A DNA stretch of 64,000 bases from Magnaporthiopsis rhizophila (GCA_003049465.1 PYSS01000024.1:124001-188000); one strand, 5' to 3'. Positions 12,901 to 24,605 are shown, counted from the first letter of the stretch. Program-made: numbers and translations. The notes: generated by a model not told the origin, from the letters alone.

Positions 12901-13491
12901 ATGTAAATAATTCTCTTGTATCAATAATACTAACTCTTTACGTTTTTGTTAGCCGAGATCATGCAAGGAAGGCCGCGTGTGGTCAACCAGCACCTCCAAA
13001 CGGAGATGCGGACCGTCGGCCACGGTGAGGCCGCCAGGCTGGAGCTCAAAATGCTCCACACTGTGGCCGGCGGTCCGGTCGCCCAGGGCGACTATGGCCT
13101 CCAGCTGGCCAGGGCTGTGGGGTGCCCCCAGCCGTTCCTGGCTCGGGCCCAGGCCGTCGCCGGCAAACTCCGGGCCGAGGCCGAGGCGCGGGCCCGGGCC
13201 AGCGAAGGGGACGCGGTCCTTCGGAGTCGGGCCCTGGTGCTCAACTTGAAGGAGACCCTCCAGCAGCTCGGCGCCGACGACTCGTCCTGTGCCCTCCTTG
13301 GGAGGGTGCAGGACGAGTTCGCCGAGAAGCTGGAGGCGATCGGCGGCGGCGGCGGGGACGACGACGAGGAGGAGGAGCAGGAGGAAGAGCGGCAGCAGCA
13401 GCGGCAGGAGGAGGAGGAGGAGAGGGAGGACGAGGACGAGGACGACGATGACGATGATGATTGGGTGGACCTGGGCAAAAGCCCCATGTGA
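9925..13491 (+). CDS. MSH4: Meiosis-specific MutS homologue MSH4
   Basis: Partner of MSH5 in the MutS-gamma heterodimer that stabilises recombination intermediates and promotes crossovers in meiosis. Exons by eye: 9925-10695, 10827-11145, 11214-11254, 11341-11625, 11710-11797, 11876-12647, 12711-12859, 12953-13491 (987 aa). The connector, lever and clamp regions align along their length with MSH4, and it lacks the MSH2/3/6-type N-terminal mismatch-binding domain. The ATPase has Walker A GVNMSGKT (691-698), Walker B IIDELGRATS and the FATHFYEL motif. Exon 7 is ended at the GTCAGG donor at 12860, because only that joins FATHFYEL to AEIMQGRPRVVN in frame; a TACTAAC branch point lies at 12928-12934. 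The tail (about 50 residues) is almost entirely Asp, Glu, Gln, Arg and Gly. Oddities: Val for Pro and Thr for Ser in Walker A. The start at 9925 follows the sequence caag. Confidence 0.93.
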
Positions 13492-15174
13492 ATTCTTATT
13501 TTTTTTTTCTTTTTTTCCAATATCAAATCACGTTGAGCAGGATGCGGTTTGAGCACCGTGACCTTATGGAAATTACAACTCCCATGTACGGAAACCACCG
13601 TAATATGGCTCGAAATGGAATGGATGTGTTATTGCATTGTGATCCCATTCCTGCAACTTGATGTATTTGTACCAAATGATCTTCAAAAACCACCGAGAAG
13701 ATTCCCGTTTAAGCCCAACAATTAGAGGCAGTTATCGGTCACAATCTAATAAAAAGAATTGACGGGAAGGCAAGCTGGGTCATGTGGCAGCGAGTCGAGA
13801 AAACCGGGCTAAACGGACTGTCGATGTCGTGCTGCTGTCGTCGGTGTGCGGGACTAAATTTTGATAGCAGCCATGTACCCTTTAAGGCCATCATGTAGGT
13901 TCGGTAGTAAATCTATGTTGTTCTTCCACTGGCGGCATCGCGATGGTAATTCAGACACTCGGATTTGAAGTACGGACTGTGTATTGCATTCTCAGGCTAC
14001 CCATGTAGATACCCAGGGTGCATGCTCTTTTGAGTTGCACCGGACCGGAGCTGGCCACAACTCTCGCCGGCTAACTAGCGCGATGTATTTATTTTACCCC
14101 CAGGCAGCAGCGGTGGACCGGGGTACTTTTGGACTACTGTTGCAATCCATACCCAAGGAAGCAGTTTCCGTGGAGACAAGGACAGGGATGGGTGGTGATG
14201 GACTTGGGGCCTTGGGACCCTGACCGGACTGGGTTGCCGTACAGTAGATGGGTGGCATGGGCGCGGATGTCGCAATATCCGCCCGGGGACAAAAATAGAC
14301 GACGACTTGATGGCTTGTCGCTTGACCTGTTCGTCGGGTAGGGCGCCGCGGTAAGCGAGTGTGACTCGCGGGATATCGACATCTCGGCACATCGACTTGA
14401 AAAAAAAAAAAAAAAAAAAAAAAACGCAGACCTCCCATGCAAAACCCACAGCGCATCACTGGTCCGTGTTTTTCCTTTGGTCAACGTGTCTGGCTGTCTG
14501 GATATTTTTATTGATAGCTCGTATATGATATGTAACATGCGCCGGAGGACATGGATGGCCTACATGGTAACTGGGTCGGGATCTGACATGGGGGTTGGAG
14601 GTCGGCACATGATGATAGAGGGTGATATGATCTGTCAACAGGGACTCTTGCTTATTTCCAAATAGGTATGAGATTATCAGGAACGCCGTGCAGAGAAAGC
14701 GCAACGTCATCTCTGGCTGAAATGTATGTAGGACCGGTGGACGGACGGGGAGGCCTTGCAGGGGAGACGTCCGCTCACCGAACGTGCGCATTGAATCCAT
14801 TCTGCAGCCATGTTGCCTGCAGCTCCAACCCCGCAGGCTGGGATCATGCCTCGTGCTTCTTTCCTCCTCGGGCAAAGGGGAAACCTCTGTCGCATTTGCT
14901 CCCACTCTTTTGCCATTCACCGTCGAGGCATTTTGGAGGCCTGTCCCGTCTTTCACAATCCGTTCTTTATCCAGAGTTCCCTGACAATCCATCTCGTGAC
15001 CATTCATCCTCTCCCTTCTTCCATATTCCGATTGACTCGATTTAGCTTCCGACTTGAAGCGGCATCCTGGCCGAGAGCGCGGCGATGGAAAGCTAATGCA
15101 CATTCGCCCGACGTCAGACGCACGCTAAAGATATCCCGTCCGTCCATCCGTTAAGCTGACTCCCTGAATACGGA
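13492..15174. other. Intergenic region between MSH4 and RGS-LOV genes
   Basis: No supported gene. It holds the MSH4 3' region, a run of 25 A at 14400-14424 and C/T-rich leader sequence before the RGS-LOV start codon. The poly-A run is not adjacent to any recognisable retroposed sequence. Confidence 0.5.
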
Positions 15175-18100
15175 ATGTCCGTGATGGACAAAGAGGCGTT
15201 CGGCAGCGCTGCGGTGCCGGAAGAGCGCAACGCGGACGAGGGTCTGCTGAGGCAGATCCTACCCCAGCGATCCAGGGACGCCATCGCGGCGCTAAGACTC
15301 CACATGGCCGGGGAGGACGACGAGCTAGCCCTGGGCAGTGTCGATGCCGGCAGCGCCACGGCCACGGCGACACTACGCCAGGCGCCCGCTAGGGCGGCGC
15401 GAGGAATCGAGGGCCTGTCACAAGCCACGCACATGCACGACGACCACCACCGCCGTCATCACCGAGACCAACACGCGCGCCAGCGGCAAAGCCAGTATGG
15501 GGTCCCTCTTCACGTGGGGACGGCGCACAAGGACGCGAGCAAGGATGGCAGCTATCTCGGCCACCGAAGCGCGAAGAGGCGGTCAGGAATGGTGTCTCGA
15601 TTTGAGGGCACTGTCAGCAACAGCCCCGTCCAAGTCCGTCATCGCCAGGAGATCGTCGCCAACGAGCAAGGCCTACCGCCGTTTCTCCCTATCGGACCAG
15701 CAGGCCTCAACGGAGAGTCGTTTAGGAGACTGTCGAGGCAGTTGGTTCAGAGATCCGACGGCAGCATCGTCGTGCCACGCAGGGACTCGTCTTCGCGCCC
15801 TAGTCGGCGGGCCGAGAGGTCGGCGAGCCCGGGGCCTTCTAAGCTCAGACCGAGGGACGATACGGGCCGCGGCCTGTGGGAACATCGGCCGACGAGAGCA
15901 GAGATCGAGGCGGCCAAGAAGATCCTGCAGCAGTTCGTCATGAACGGGGGCGGTGACAGCAGCCCGGCGGCCCCGAAAACACCAAAGAAGCCGCGCGGTG
16001 GGGTCGTCCAGGAGGAAGAAGAGGAGGAGGATGGACAGGGGACTCTGACACGCATAGCTGCCACGCCGCCACCAGCTCGACGGCCGCGACGCGTTATTCA
16101 GGATGAGAGCGATTTCGAGGACGAGGGAGACGGCAAGCATGTACCGCTGATCGGGGGGAATTACCAGGTTGTACGTATGGACGAGGATCATCGTGCCGTG
16201 TACTGCGGAGGTCGTACTGGGGCGACAGCAGGCCATGAACACGACCACCCCATGGCGAATGACGACGTTTTCGAGTCGCGAAATATGACGGAAGTCGGGC
16301 AACCAAGGGGAGCCTCGGGAGCGGGTGAATCGAGCCCCGAGAGGCGAAGTCCCGTCCTCGACCACTTGCGTCTTTACTCGGACGCTGCGCCCTCACCGAT
16401 TATCCCGGATGACCGGACCTACTCTGCGTACGACTTCAGGAGCTTCGACGGCGGCAGTGTCGACGACGGCGACTTATCGGTAGTGGACAGTAAGCATAGC
16501 TACTACTACGAAGACGACTACGGCTACGCGCACTACGCCTCCAACAGGCACCGGCGCGGGTACTCTGACGACTACGGCGTCCCGTCGGCCCCCCAGCGCT
16601 CGTCCACGATGGCAAGTGCCGGCCATGAGTCCGCCGACTACTATCGGCAGCGCCAGCCTTCCTCCCCACCGCCTGACCGCGAGCTGCACAAGACGTTCAG
16701 CCGCGAACCGCCCCCGCGTGTGACGTCGATACGGCCCGGCGTCTCCGCGTCAAGGCGTATCGGCGGCACTTCGATCGGCGGCACTTTGATGACTGGAGGC
16801 TCTCGGATGCCCGACTTTTTCGGGCCCAGCATCTTCCAGGCCATTCTTCGTAGCCCGACGACAGTGCACCAGCTGCGCAAGTATTGTGAGAGCCGGTTCT
16901 GTGGCGAGAATATCGAGTTTCTCCAGCACGTGAGTTCACCCTTTCTCACACGTGTCTGACGATCTGCGTCTCCTGCCCATTTAGATATCTACATCTCTGG
17001 CTGGCAAGCAAGAGTATCGGCGGCTCGCTAATATCTGCACCCCTTTTTCGTCCTCCTCCTCCACAGATCGACCTCTACCACAACAGACTGAACGAGATCA
17101 TCACCACTCTCACAGACATCCACAATTCTTATGTCTCGGACAGCTCGCCGAAGCAGGTAAACCTTCAGAGCTCCGTCATCGCTCAGCTCCACACGGACAT
17201 GAGGGCGATGGTGTCCAAGACGCTGCCCGCGATGGAGTCGCTCTTCATGACCGCCCAGGAGAGCGTCCAGAACCTTATCTATACGGACATGTACCCGGGC
17301 TTCGTGCGACACCAGCTCGCTCTCAGCGCCAGTCGCGCCTTGGCCGAGGACAAGACCAGGTACCAGGGCCTGGGCGACTGCTTCTGCCTCACTGACCCTG
17401 TGTACGTTTCTCTATCGCCTGCGGCATATCTCTCTTCTTTTTGTGATTGGAGCTGCGATGCCAGCCCCCAAAGGCAGCCGTCCCCTACACAAAAGCCTTT
17501 TCCTGCAGGCTTTTGCGTTCGCTGCATTTTGTTGTCATTGTCCGTCCAGACATATCGATCTAGAGCTCAAGGGAACAGACGCTGACAAAAACTGTTTGTC
17601 TCCCAATACAGAAAGCCACAGAATCCCATTCTCTGGGCCTCTGACGGGTTCGTCAGCGTTACAGGATACATGCGGGCGGACATCATTCCACGTAACTGCC
17701 GCTTTCTCCAGGGCTTGCAGACGGACCCCGAAGCGGTCAAGCGACTCAGCATGGCCATAAAGGAGCGTAGGGAGACGGTGGAACTGCTCCTCAACTACAA
17801 GAAGAACAAGCAGCCGTTCTGGAATCTGCTGTACTGCGGTTAGTACCTTGCATCCCTCTCTCTGTATCTCTGCCTCTGCCAGCAGGCATCCAGAGAAGAA
17901 TCGTCAAGCTGACAGACGGTTAATTATTAATTCTCGCAATCCAGCTCCCCTATATGACGAAGCCGGCAACCTCGCCTTCTTCATCGGCGGCCAGGTCAAC
18001 TGCTCAACCACGATCCACAGCAGCGTCGACGTCATGCGCGTGCTGTCCATGTCCGCCGAGGGTGACTACGTCAAGGAGATGGAGGACAAGCAGAGGCAAG

Positions 18101-18908
18101 AGAAAGAGCGGGCTCGCGCTCAGGCGAAATTGGCCGCAGGCCGAGGAGGCCAGCCTAGCAACGGCTCCGCCTGCAAAAACAAAGGCGGCTCGACGCGACG
18201 CTCGGTGCTCAAAGCCCTGGGTGTGCGCCTCGGCAGCAGCAATGGCCACACAGCTGCTACGGTCGAGGAGGAGCACAAGCCGACCCCGGTCATCGAGAAC
18301 GTCGAGGCTGGAATGGAGCAGAAGGTGCTGGAGCGCATGGAGGGGCAGGAGCTGGATGCGCAGAAGAAGGAGTTTTATGCTGCCTACTCGAAGGTGAGTG
18401 CTTCGCGGTTCTAACCGGCCTCCCTCCCTCTCCCTTCTTCCCTGAGCAACATTCCTGGTCTATCGAATGCTCGGACGGTAACGAGTTGCTCCTCTAATTA
18501 CTACAGTACATCGTCGTCGACAGCGACTTCATCATCCGCTTCTACTCGGCCGGCATCACGGAGATGCTGCACCCGGCCAACAACGCCGCCGGCACCATCA
18601 TCGGCACCGACGTGTTCACATTCCTCAAGCGCAACGGCCTTCCCCAGCGGCCGGCGCAGCAGCAACAACAGAAGCAGCAGCAGGGTGGACACACTGTCTC
18701 CGGCCACGCGTCGCCCGAATACAAGGACAGGGTCTGCGCCGCGGTCGTGGGTCAGGGAAGCCCGATCAGCATCGAGGTGCGCATGCAGACGCGGCGCAGC
18801 GCTGCATTCCGCGGTGACGAGAGATTCGCGGCGCACTGGACGCCTCTCAAGGATGACGCTGGCAGGGTTGGCTGGGTGGTGCTGACGCTGGGGAATATGA
18901 TGATGTGA
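15175..18908 (+). CDS. RGS-LOV blue-light photoreceptor (BcLOV4 type)
   Basis: Fungal RGS-LOV protein: a flavin-binding LOV sensor joined to a regulator-of-G-protein-signalling domain. Characterised relatives move to the plasma membrane in blue light. Exons: 15175-16929, 17067-17401, 17612-17838, 17945-18393, 18507-18908 (1055 aa). Residues 1-540 are low-complexity, charged and probably disordered. The RGS domain runs about 550-690, from PDFFGPSIFQAIL through ENIEFLQH (exon 1 end) into IDLYHNRLNEI. The LOV core is about 690-795, with photoactive Cys726 in PRNCRFLQG (codon 17697) and the FFIGGQVNCST strand. A charged linker contains a basic amphipathic segment, TRRSVLKALGVRLG (856-869). A PAS-like C-terminal domain starts at YIVVDSDFIIRFY and is interrupted by a Gln-rich insert. 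Odd point: Pro723 replaces the usual Gly before RNCRFLQ. The 137-base first intron is chosen because it keeps the RGS fold continuous. Confidence 0.92.
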
Positions 18909-20307
18909 GAGGGACTGAGGGAGGGTGAGGTCCATGTCAAAAATAATATTCGTCCATGTCAGTGATAGCATATGTTTAAAATAGATCGCATAGGCACATG
19001 ATGAGAATAGAATTTGTTTATTGTAGAACGCATATGTGTGTGTGTGATGCCCCATTTACGTTTCCAGCCTCCGTGACCAAGATCTGGTCGCGAAGCTCTG
19101 GTTTTAGATGCAATAATAGCCCTGTAATTAAGCCAGGCTGGAACCACGAAAGCAAGGCCGCAGAAGAGAAGCCGTAAGCGTCAAAACTGGGGAGAAGGTC
19201 CTGAAAACGGAACCACTTCTGTTTGGAGACACCAAATTTGGAGCACTGCCCACACACGAAGATCCGGGAGACGGAGAAGATCGCCTCGACGGCTGTGTTG
19301 CTGCTGATCAGCCCGAACCTAACGCGCCATGCTGGCCTGTTTCCCAGACCATTCCAGCTAACAGGAGTAGAATATTTATAGTAGGGCGACGGGCTAGGCT
19401 CCAATGTAGCTTCTTGCCGGGGAAAGATAGGCTACGTCCAGTCACTCACATCTGACTCTGCGGGAGGCCTTGGCGTGGAAGATTCCGTCGCGCTCATCTC
19501 GCAACGTCCTTCTCAGCTCGAACCCTAGATCTTGAGAGGCAACTGACGAAGGAAGTTGGTTCTTTTTCATGCGTTTGCCTTTGGAATTCCTTTATTTGCG
19601 CTCTGCGTTCTGATACGCCCTGTGGGTAGCTGCCAGTCTAGACACATTTGTGGGAGAGGCCTTGCCCCTTGTAAAAGCCTTCTTGGAAGTAAAAAGAAAA
19701 CGGAGCTCGAAATGGACAACCCCATATGAAGGCGTAGAACCCGTGCTCACAGTCTAAACGACGTTCCTCCATTGTTAAACCGTGGCTCCCATGGGAGAAA
19801 AACCCGTTGAATAGACCCGAGTAAAAAGATCCTCCCACACTACCATCTGTGAAACCTGCGGAAAAATGCCACCTTTGTCCTAGTAGAACTGGCAGTCTCT
19901 TCACGACGCTCGAAGACGACACTGGGCCCGCATACCAGTGCCGTTCTTGTGGGAGAAGGAAGGCTGCCTCTGCTCTCCTAGGGTATGTAGGCTCGATCAC
20001 TGGGTTTTATTAACCTGGAAGTTAGCTCAAGATACAGACACAGCGAGGGAAAGGTGTGAAGATGGGGTAACAATTCTAGTAAAGAGACTGTATCTCTGAC
20101 AACTGTACTTGGAAAAAAGTTTGAAACGTGTTCTCGATATGCTCTGTGGCAACTCTGCTCCCGCGGGTGGATGAATGTCTGTCCTCCTGGATGTCTCTCC
20201 TCTTGCTGAAATGTGTGGCTACAATGGCCATCGCGATATTGAGCTGCTGGTCGTAAAAAACCGCTTAGAGATGATGTCGAGGTGAGGCTGAGATAGATAT
20301 GGCTCGT
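18909..20307. other. Intergenic region between convergent genes
   Basis: Holds the 3' regions of the RGS-LOV gene (+) and of the unknown gene on the minus strand. A minus-strand open frame at 19638-20000 has no recognisable domain and biased composition, so I do not call it a gene. Confidence 0.5.
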
Positions 20308-21854
20308 CTAGGAGGGCCTGGGGGTGGGAGAGACCGCGGCCAGAGCAAGCCTGATATTGGCGGGAATCTCGCCGCCGCCGCCGTTCGCCTCACACCACTC
20401 GAGGAAGCTGCCAGACTGGCGGGCGTTCTCGATGGGCATGGGGTCCTCGAAGCGCTCGAGCAGGTCGCGGTAGAACCCGGTCAGCTCGGCGCGGCGGCTC
20501 TTGGGGCACCGGTGAAAGCCCCAGTCGACCTCGGCCATAACCAGCAAGAGGGCGTCCTGGTACGGGGTGTCGATGCTCTCGTCGACGTCGATGGCCTCGA
20601 TGCGGATGATGAGCTGCATCAGGCGCCAGACCGACGCCTTGGGCGCGAGCGAGCCGAGCTTCATGAACTGCATGTAGCGCGGCGGGAGGTCCTTGAGGTG
20701 CTCCGAGAGGCCCGCGCGCTCGATCAGGGCCACGACCTCGCCCTTGATGACGGCCGTCCAGAGCTCGCGGAAGGTGAGGTGGTTGGGGTCCGGGTGCTGC
20801 TGGCCCCGGGGCAGCTCCTGGTAGAGCTCCGCGGCGAGGCCGGTGTAGCACGCGACTAGCTTGCCGCGCTGGTCCCGGTCCAGACAGGCGTGGAAGCCCA
20901 TCATGAAGAAGTAGTCGGCGGCGCACCTGCGGTCGATGCCGAGGAGGCCGGTGGCCGGCGACACCCTGCCGCCGCACGGGATATCCGAGTAGAGGTCGAG
21001 CAGGGAGCGTTTGGCGGGCATGAGGTCCTTGTAGTTGCGCCCGCGGTCCTCGCGGTTGAGGAACCCCCACGACACGGCGTCGCGGCGCTTGAGGAGGTCC
21101 CACAACTCGCGGGCGTAGGCCGGCCGGCGGGAGAAGCGCGGCCAGAACTCGGTGAAGAACCAGCGGTCGTGCGGCGACCGCTGGCTGTTGGGCTGGCAGA
21201 AGAGCTTGAGGCCCACGGCCTCGAGGAGACTCGAGCCCAGAGTATCCTCGATCATGGCCGCCACCTCGGCCTCGGTCATCGACTGCCGCAGCCGCAGCCA
21301 GACCTTCAGCCAGGCCACCTGCTCGCGCCGCGAGGCGCAGCAGTGCACCTGCACGAGGCCGACCTGCATCCGCTCGCTTTCGGGAGCGGTGCGGCTGGGT
21401 GGATGTTAGCGGGGAACTGATCTCTATTTGTAGCTGAACAAAGTGCTTGGCGGGCACAAGTAGCTGGCCAGAGACGGCACATGCTGGGAAATGAACAAGT
21501 CAAGTTTTACCAAAAAAAAAAAAAAAAAAAAAAAAAAAGAATATGTACTTACGCCACCTCGTCCAGCAGGCGGTCGAGCTTGGAGAGCGGGCTTTTTACA
21601 TGCGGAGGATATCAGTTAGCATCGATTCTGACTGACGAGGCCCATCTTTTGAACGAATGAATCCCGGGACATCAACAGCGTATTGTCATGCCAATGCCAG
21701 CCAGAGGAGTGAAGATGAGCCTTACTTACTGGCTGGTCATCTGCAAGACCGCCGCCTCGCCCACCACAGGGGCGGCGAGGGCGACGGGGCCGGCGGCAGC
21801 AGCAGGCGCGCCATCGTCGGTGACGGCGGCATTGGCGGCGGCGGGAGCGGCCAT
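20308..21854 (-). CDS. Conserved-looking hypothetical protein, three exons
   Basis: I do not recognise the family. Exons on the minus strand: 21854-21730 (starting MAAPAAANAAVTDDG, Ala-rich), 21591-21553 (PLSKLDRLLDEV) and 21376-20308; the protein is 411 aa. The splice sites GTAAGT/AAAAAG and GTAAGT/CGAAAG keep one open frame and join LDRLLDEVA to ERMQVGLVQVHC. The long last exon has strong C-ending codon bias and looks globular and mixed alpha-helical (WFFTEFWPRF, DYFFMMGFHACLD, WRLMQLIIRIEAIDVDE), with no signal peptide or membrane segment. Intron 2 contains a 27-base T run (A on + at 21512-21538). Gene reality is supported by frame and splicing; function is unknown. Confidence 0.6.
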
Positions 21855-24236
21855 ATTTGCGGAGTCTGTTTGCAGTGGTATCAACGTCAGTGACCTGGTC
21901 TGGGTTGGAAACACTCTTCCGGGTGCTGATATCAAAACGCCAAGTCGAACGCAGATGGAACTTACCAGCAGCTGGGTCGCACATCTTGGAACTTGAGAAC
22001 GACTATTGTCAAAGGAAATCAAATATGTCAGTAACCTGCCATTCGTTTGCAACAACACTTTCAAAGTTTCCATGTCCAGGCATCGCGGGTGGCGGATGAG
22101 ACTTACTGGCGGCGTTGGTGATGGTTATGGTGGTGGTGGTGAAGGTGGGAAAGGTCAGAGGAGGAAAAAATCACAGCACTTGAGATAAATCTTGAGCCAA
22201 GCAGTCGTTCTGTGCATCACCTGATACAGGTCCAGCCTCTCCCGCCCCACAACTGTCAATAGAGACGGGGGTGCACAGATGGGATGGGACCCGGCTGGTG
22301 ACGTATTAGACTGCAACTCGCTATCAAAGAGCCGGGATCGGCAGTAGACAGATCTAAGCGAGGTTCCTTTTGCTTCCGCCGTCCCCGATGGCAGGGACCT
22401 TTGGTCATGCAAGGCTACATGGTAGATAGATATTGGAACATCGGAGGCTACTCCTCAAGCAACATCCGTAAAGCCACCACGAGGGTTGCCCGTGTTCAAG
22501 CAAGACCATGGGACAGCAAGAATAGAGAGCTGCTTCTACGTGATTTGTGGTGTGTAGCAGGGTGTATCATATTGAGGTGACAGCAATAAATCTCGACGTA
22601 CCCATCCAGATATCATAATGTTTATGCCTGTGCCTGCTCAAGCAGCCAACAATCCGCCAAGATCTTGCCGGAGCTCTTCAAGCAAAAACGCATACATGTA
22701 GATCCAGATCTCTGCAGCAGGCCTGTCTGCACTGTGAGTCAAAGGAACCAGGCCCACGTATCTCAACCCTCTTCTCCCAAGCCAGCCAGCCGCCCTCCAG
22801 AGCCAGACACATGGCCCCCACCCTCGAGGAGCTTCAGGCCCACCCTGCCGCTCTCCTTCCTACGGCTTCCTGCGGCTTCCACAGCCTCTAACCTCCCTGA
22901 ATTCTGCCACGTCGACCAAAGGCGGTGTCCCAAAATGGAAGAGCAACAACACTTTGGGACAGCAATATGCGCACGCACGGACCACGGTCTCGCTGTATAT
23001 AAACCTCGCCTCCCTCCGTTCTGCCTCTGGCTTTTGCTCTTCCTTTCTTCCCCATGTGAGTTCATCTCCATCCCCATTTGTATAGTACATTTTACTACAA
23101 ATGAATTTTTGGAACCCAACCATCCTTCGAGGATACTTCTTCATTCTTTTCATTGTGACTTGGGGCTTGCCCTGAGCATGAAGAAGAGAGCCGCACCACC
23201 ACACACCAAGCACACCGCTCACTCATGATTGCCACACCATGTTGCTGCTGCTGCTGCTGCTGCCTTGCCGGGGAGATGCTGTATTTGCCAAAGTAGGAAG
23301 GTGTGGTGAATGTTGTGGTTATAAGTGTGGGATCTACAGTCCTTGGTGAGGAGCGTGAACTGCGAACACATCAGGCAATGTAGCACAAGCCCCCAGTAAC
23401 TGACCGCAGTTCGTGGTAAGCTTGTTTGTGGCTGCTGCGACAAGGAAGTACGTGATGATGATCGGTATGTGCGTGGAGAAAAATTCAATGATGGCGGCCC
23501 GTGTGTCGACATGTCGCTGGTCGCCCACGGCGGGACGCGTCTGCGTGGGCTCTGGCGAAGCACCTTTTGTGATGTGTGTAGATTGGCATTGTACCTTGAG
23601 AATGGCGTTTCGCTGTTTCCCTAATTGCCGAACGAGATGGCATGATCTACGCGGTGTCCTGGTTCCCACGGCGTGCCGGCGCTCTGGGCGCAAAGAACGT
23701 CACTCAGCCCGGTCGCTCAGGGAAGGCGTGACGGAACGGAGCAGCGAGCTGAGGCATCTCCGAAGTATATAGACTGGCGTCCATGGCTTGAAACGGGCTT
23801 CTCGTCCCTCGCATATTGGGAAGAACCAGTGTCATCTGCGCGGCGTGTTCGTTTCCCACGGCGTGTGCGCGGGCTGGGAGCGAAAATCGCCGGCGGCCAC
23901 TCGGCTCAGAGAAGACGCGGCAAGACGCAGCAGCGAGATGAATACGTCGACCTTGAAGTCTGACAAATATCCATAGAGATTTCAAACGCCAACGCCAGTT
24001 GCCTAGACTCAGCTAGTAAGCCGCGTGTGTGGCCATGGAAACATGACGTAGCCAGTCCAGCAGTGCTGTGATGCCACCCTCTTCCGCGGCGATCTGTCGA
24101 TGGGGTGGTAGCTAGCCGGAAGCGGCGTAGAGAGGTTATCACGGTAGATAAACCAAAAGTCAGCCATCGTATACCAGGCCCCCAGAGAGAGCGTAGCCCA
24201 TAATTATAATGCTCTGCTCTAGCTGTGGTGGCCGTG
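21855..24236. other. Intergenic region before the retroelement nest
   Basis: No supported gene. It includes a short CTG trinucleotide run at 23242-23263 and a diverged tandem duplication at about 23579-23960, listed separately. The open frame at 22665-23228 is Pro/Ser-rich without recognisable domains. Confidence 0.5.
23579..23960. repeat. Diverged tandem duplication, period about 192 bases
   Basis: Copy A (about 23579-23769) and copy B (about 23770-23960) share blocks in the same order. These are a 'gattggc/gactggc' start, 'cttgaga/cttgaaa', 'cgcggtgt.../cgcggcgt...ttcccacggcgtg', 'cactcagcc/cactcggct' and 'agcagcgag'. Many differences are transitions. No coding frame is conserved between the copies. 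Confidence 0.5.
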
Positions 24237-24241
24237 ACGCG

Positions 24242-24605
24242 TGTAACAAGGGGATCAAATCGGCTTGGAGAAGGTTTCTCAAATTAATAATAATCTCTTA
24301 GGGCCTCAAGGAGATGCTTAGGGAGCTTGAATCTCCTTAAGGGATCCCTTCGAGGGGTGCCCTCTATATAGGCCACAAGGTGGCCCGTGCAGGGCCCTAG
24401 GTACGTATCTAGGTGCGGGGTAAAGAACAGGGTACAGCAACCGAGCGCTAACCTTCTGCGAGGGACTTGTGTTGGCGCGAAGCGCTCCAACGGGGGGTTA
24501 TTGTTTTATTTTGGCCTTCCTCTATGGCCTCCTGTTGGTTCTTTTTGGCCGGCCTTTTTTTTTTTGGGCCGGCCTTTTGACCGTAAGGGTCGTTCTCGTG
24601 TGACA
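24242..24605 (-). repeat. 3' LTR of outer retrotransposon
   Basis: 364 bases, same length as its partner at 39073. Differences between the pair are essentially all transitions (for example ggagaaggtttctcaaatt versus ggaaaaggttttttaaatt). Its base composition stays near normal while the interior is strongly AT-rich. Confidence 0.9.

Noticed and set aside
14400..14424. Poly-A run as evidence of a retroposed (LINE or processed) copy
   Set aside because: No coding remnant or target duplication nearby; similar homopolymer runs occur inside introns here (21512-21538, 47947-47967).
16985..17066. Possible small extra exon between RGS-LOV exons 1 and 2
   Set aside because: 82 bases, not a multiple of three, and it would interrupt the RGS helix; direct joining gives a normal RGS sequence.
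20299..20859. Plus-strand frame opposite the 20308-21854 gene
   Set aside because: Shadow frame; the minus strand has consistent splicing and codon bias.
22665..23228. 187-residue plus-strand open frame
   Set aside because: Pro/Ser-rich with stretches that look like chance translation; no conserved motif, and overlapped by other frames.
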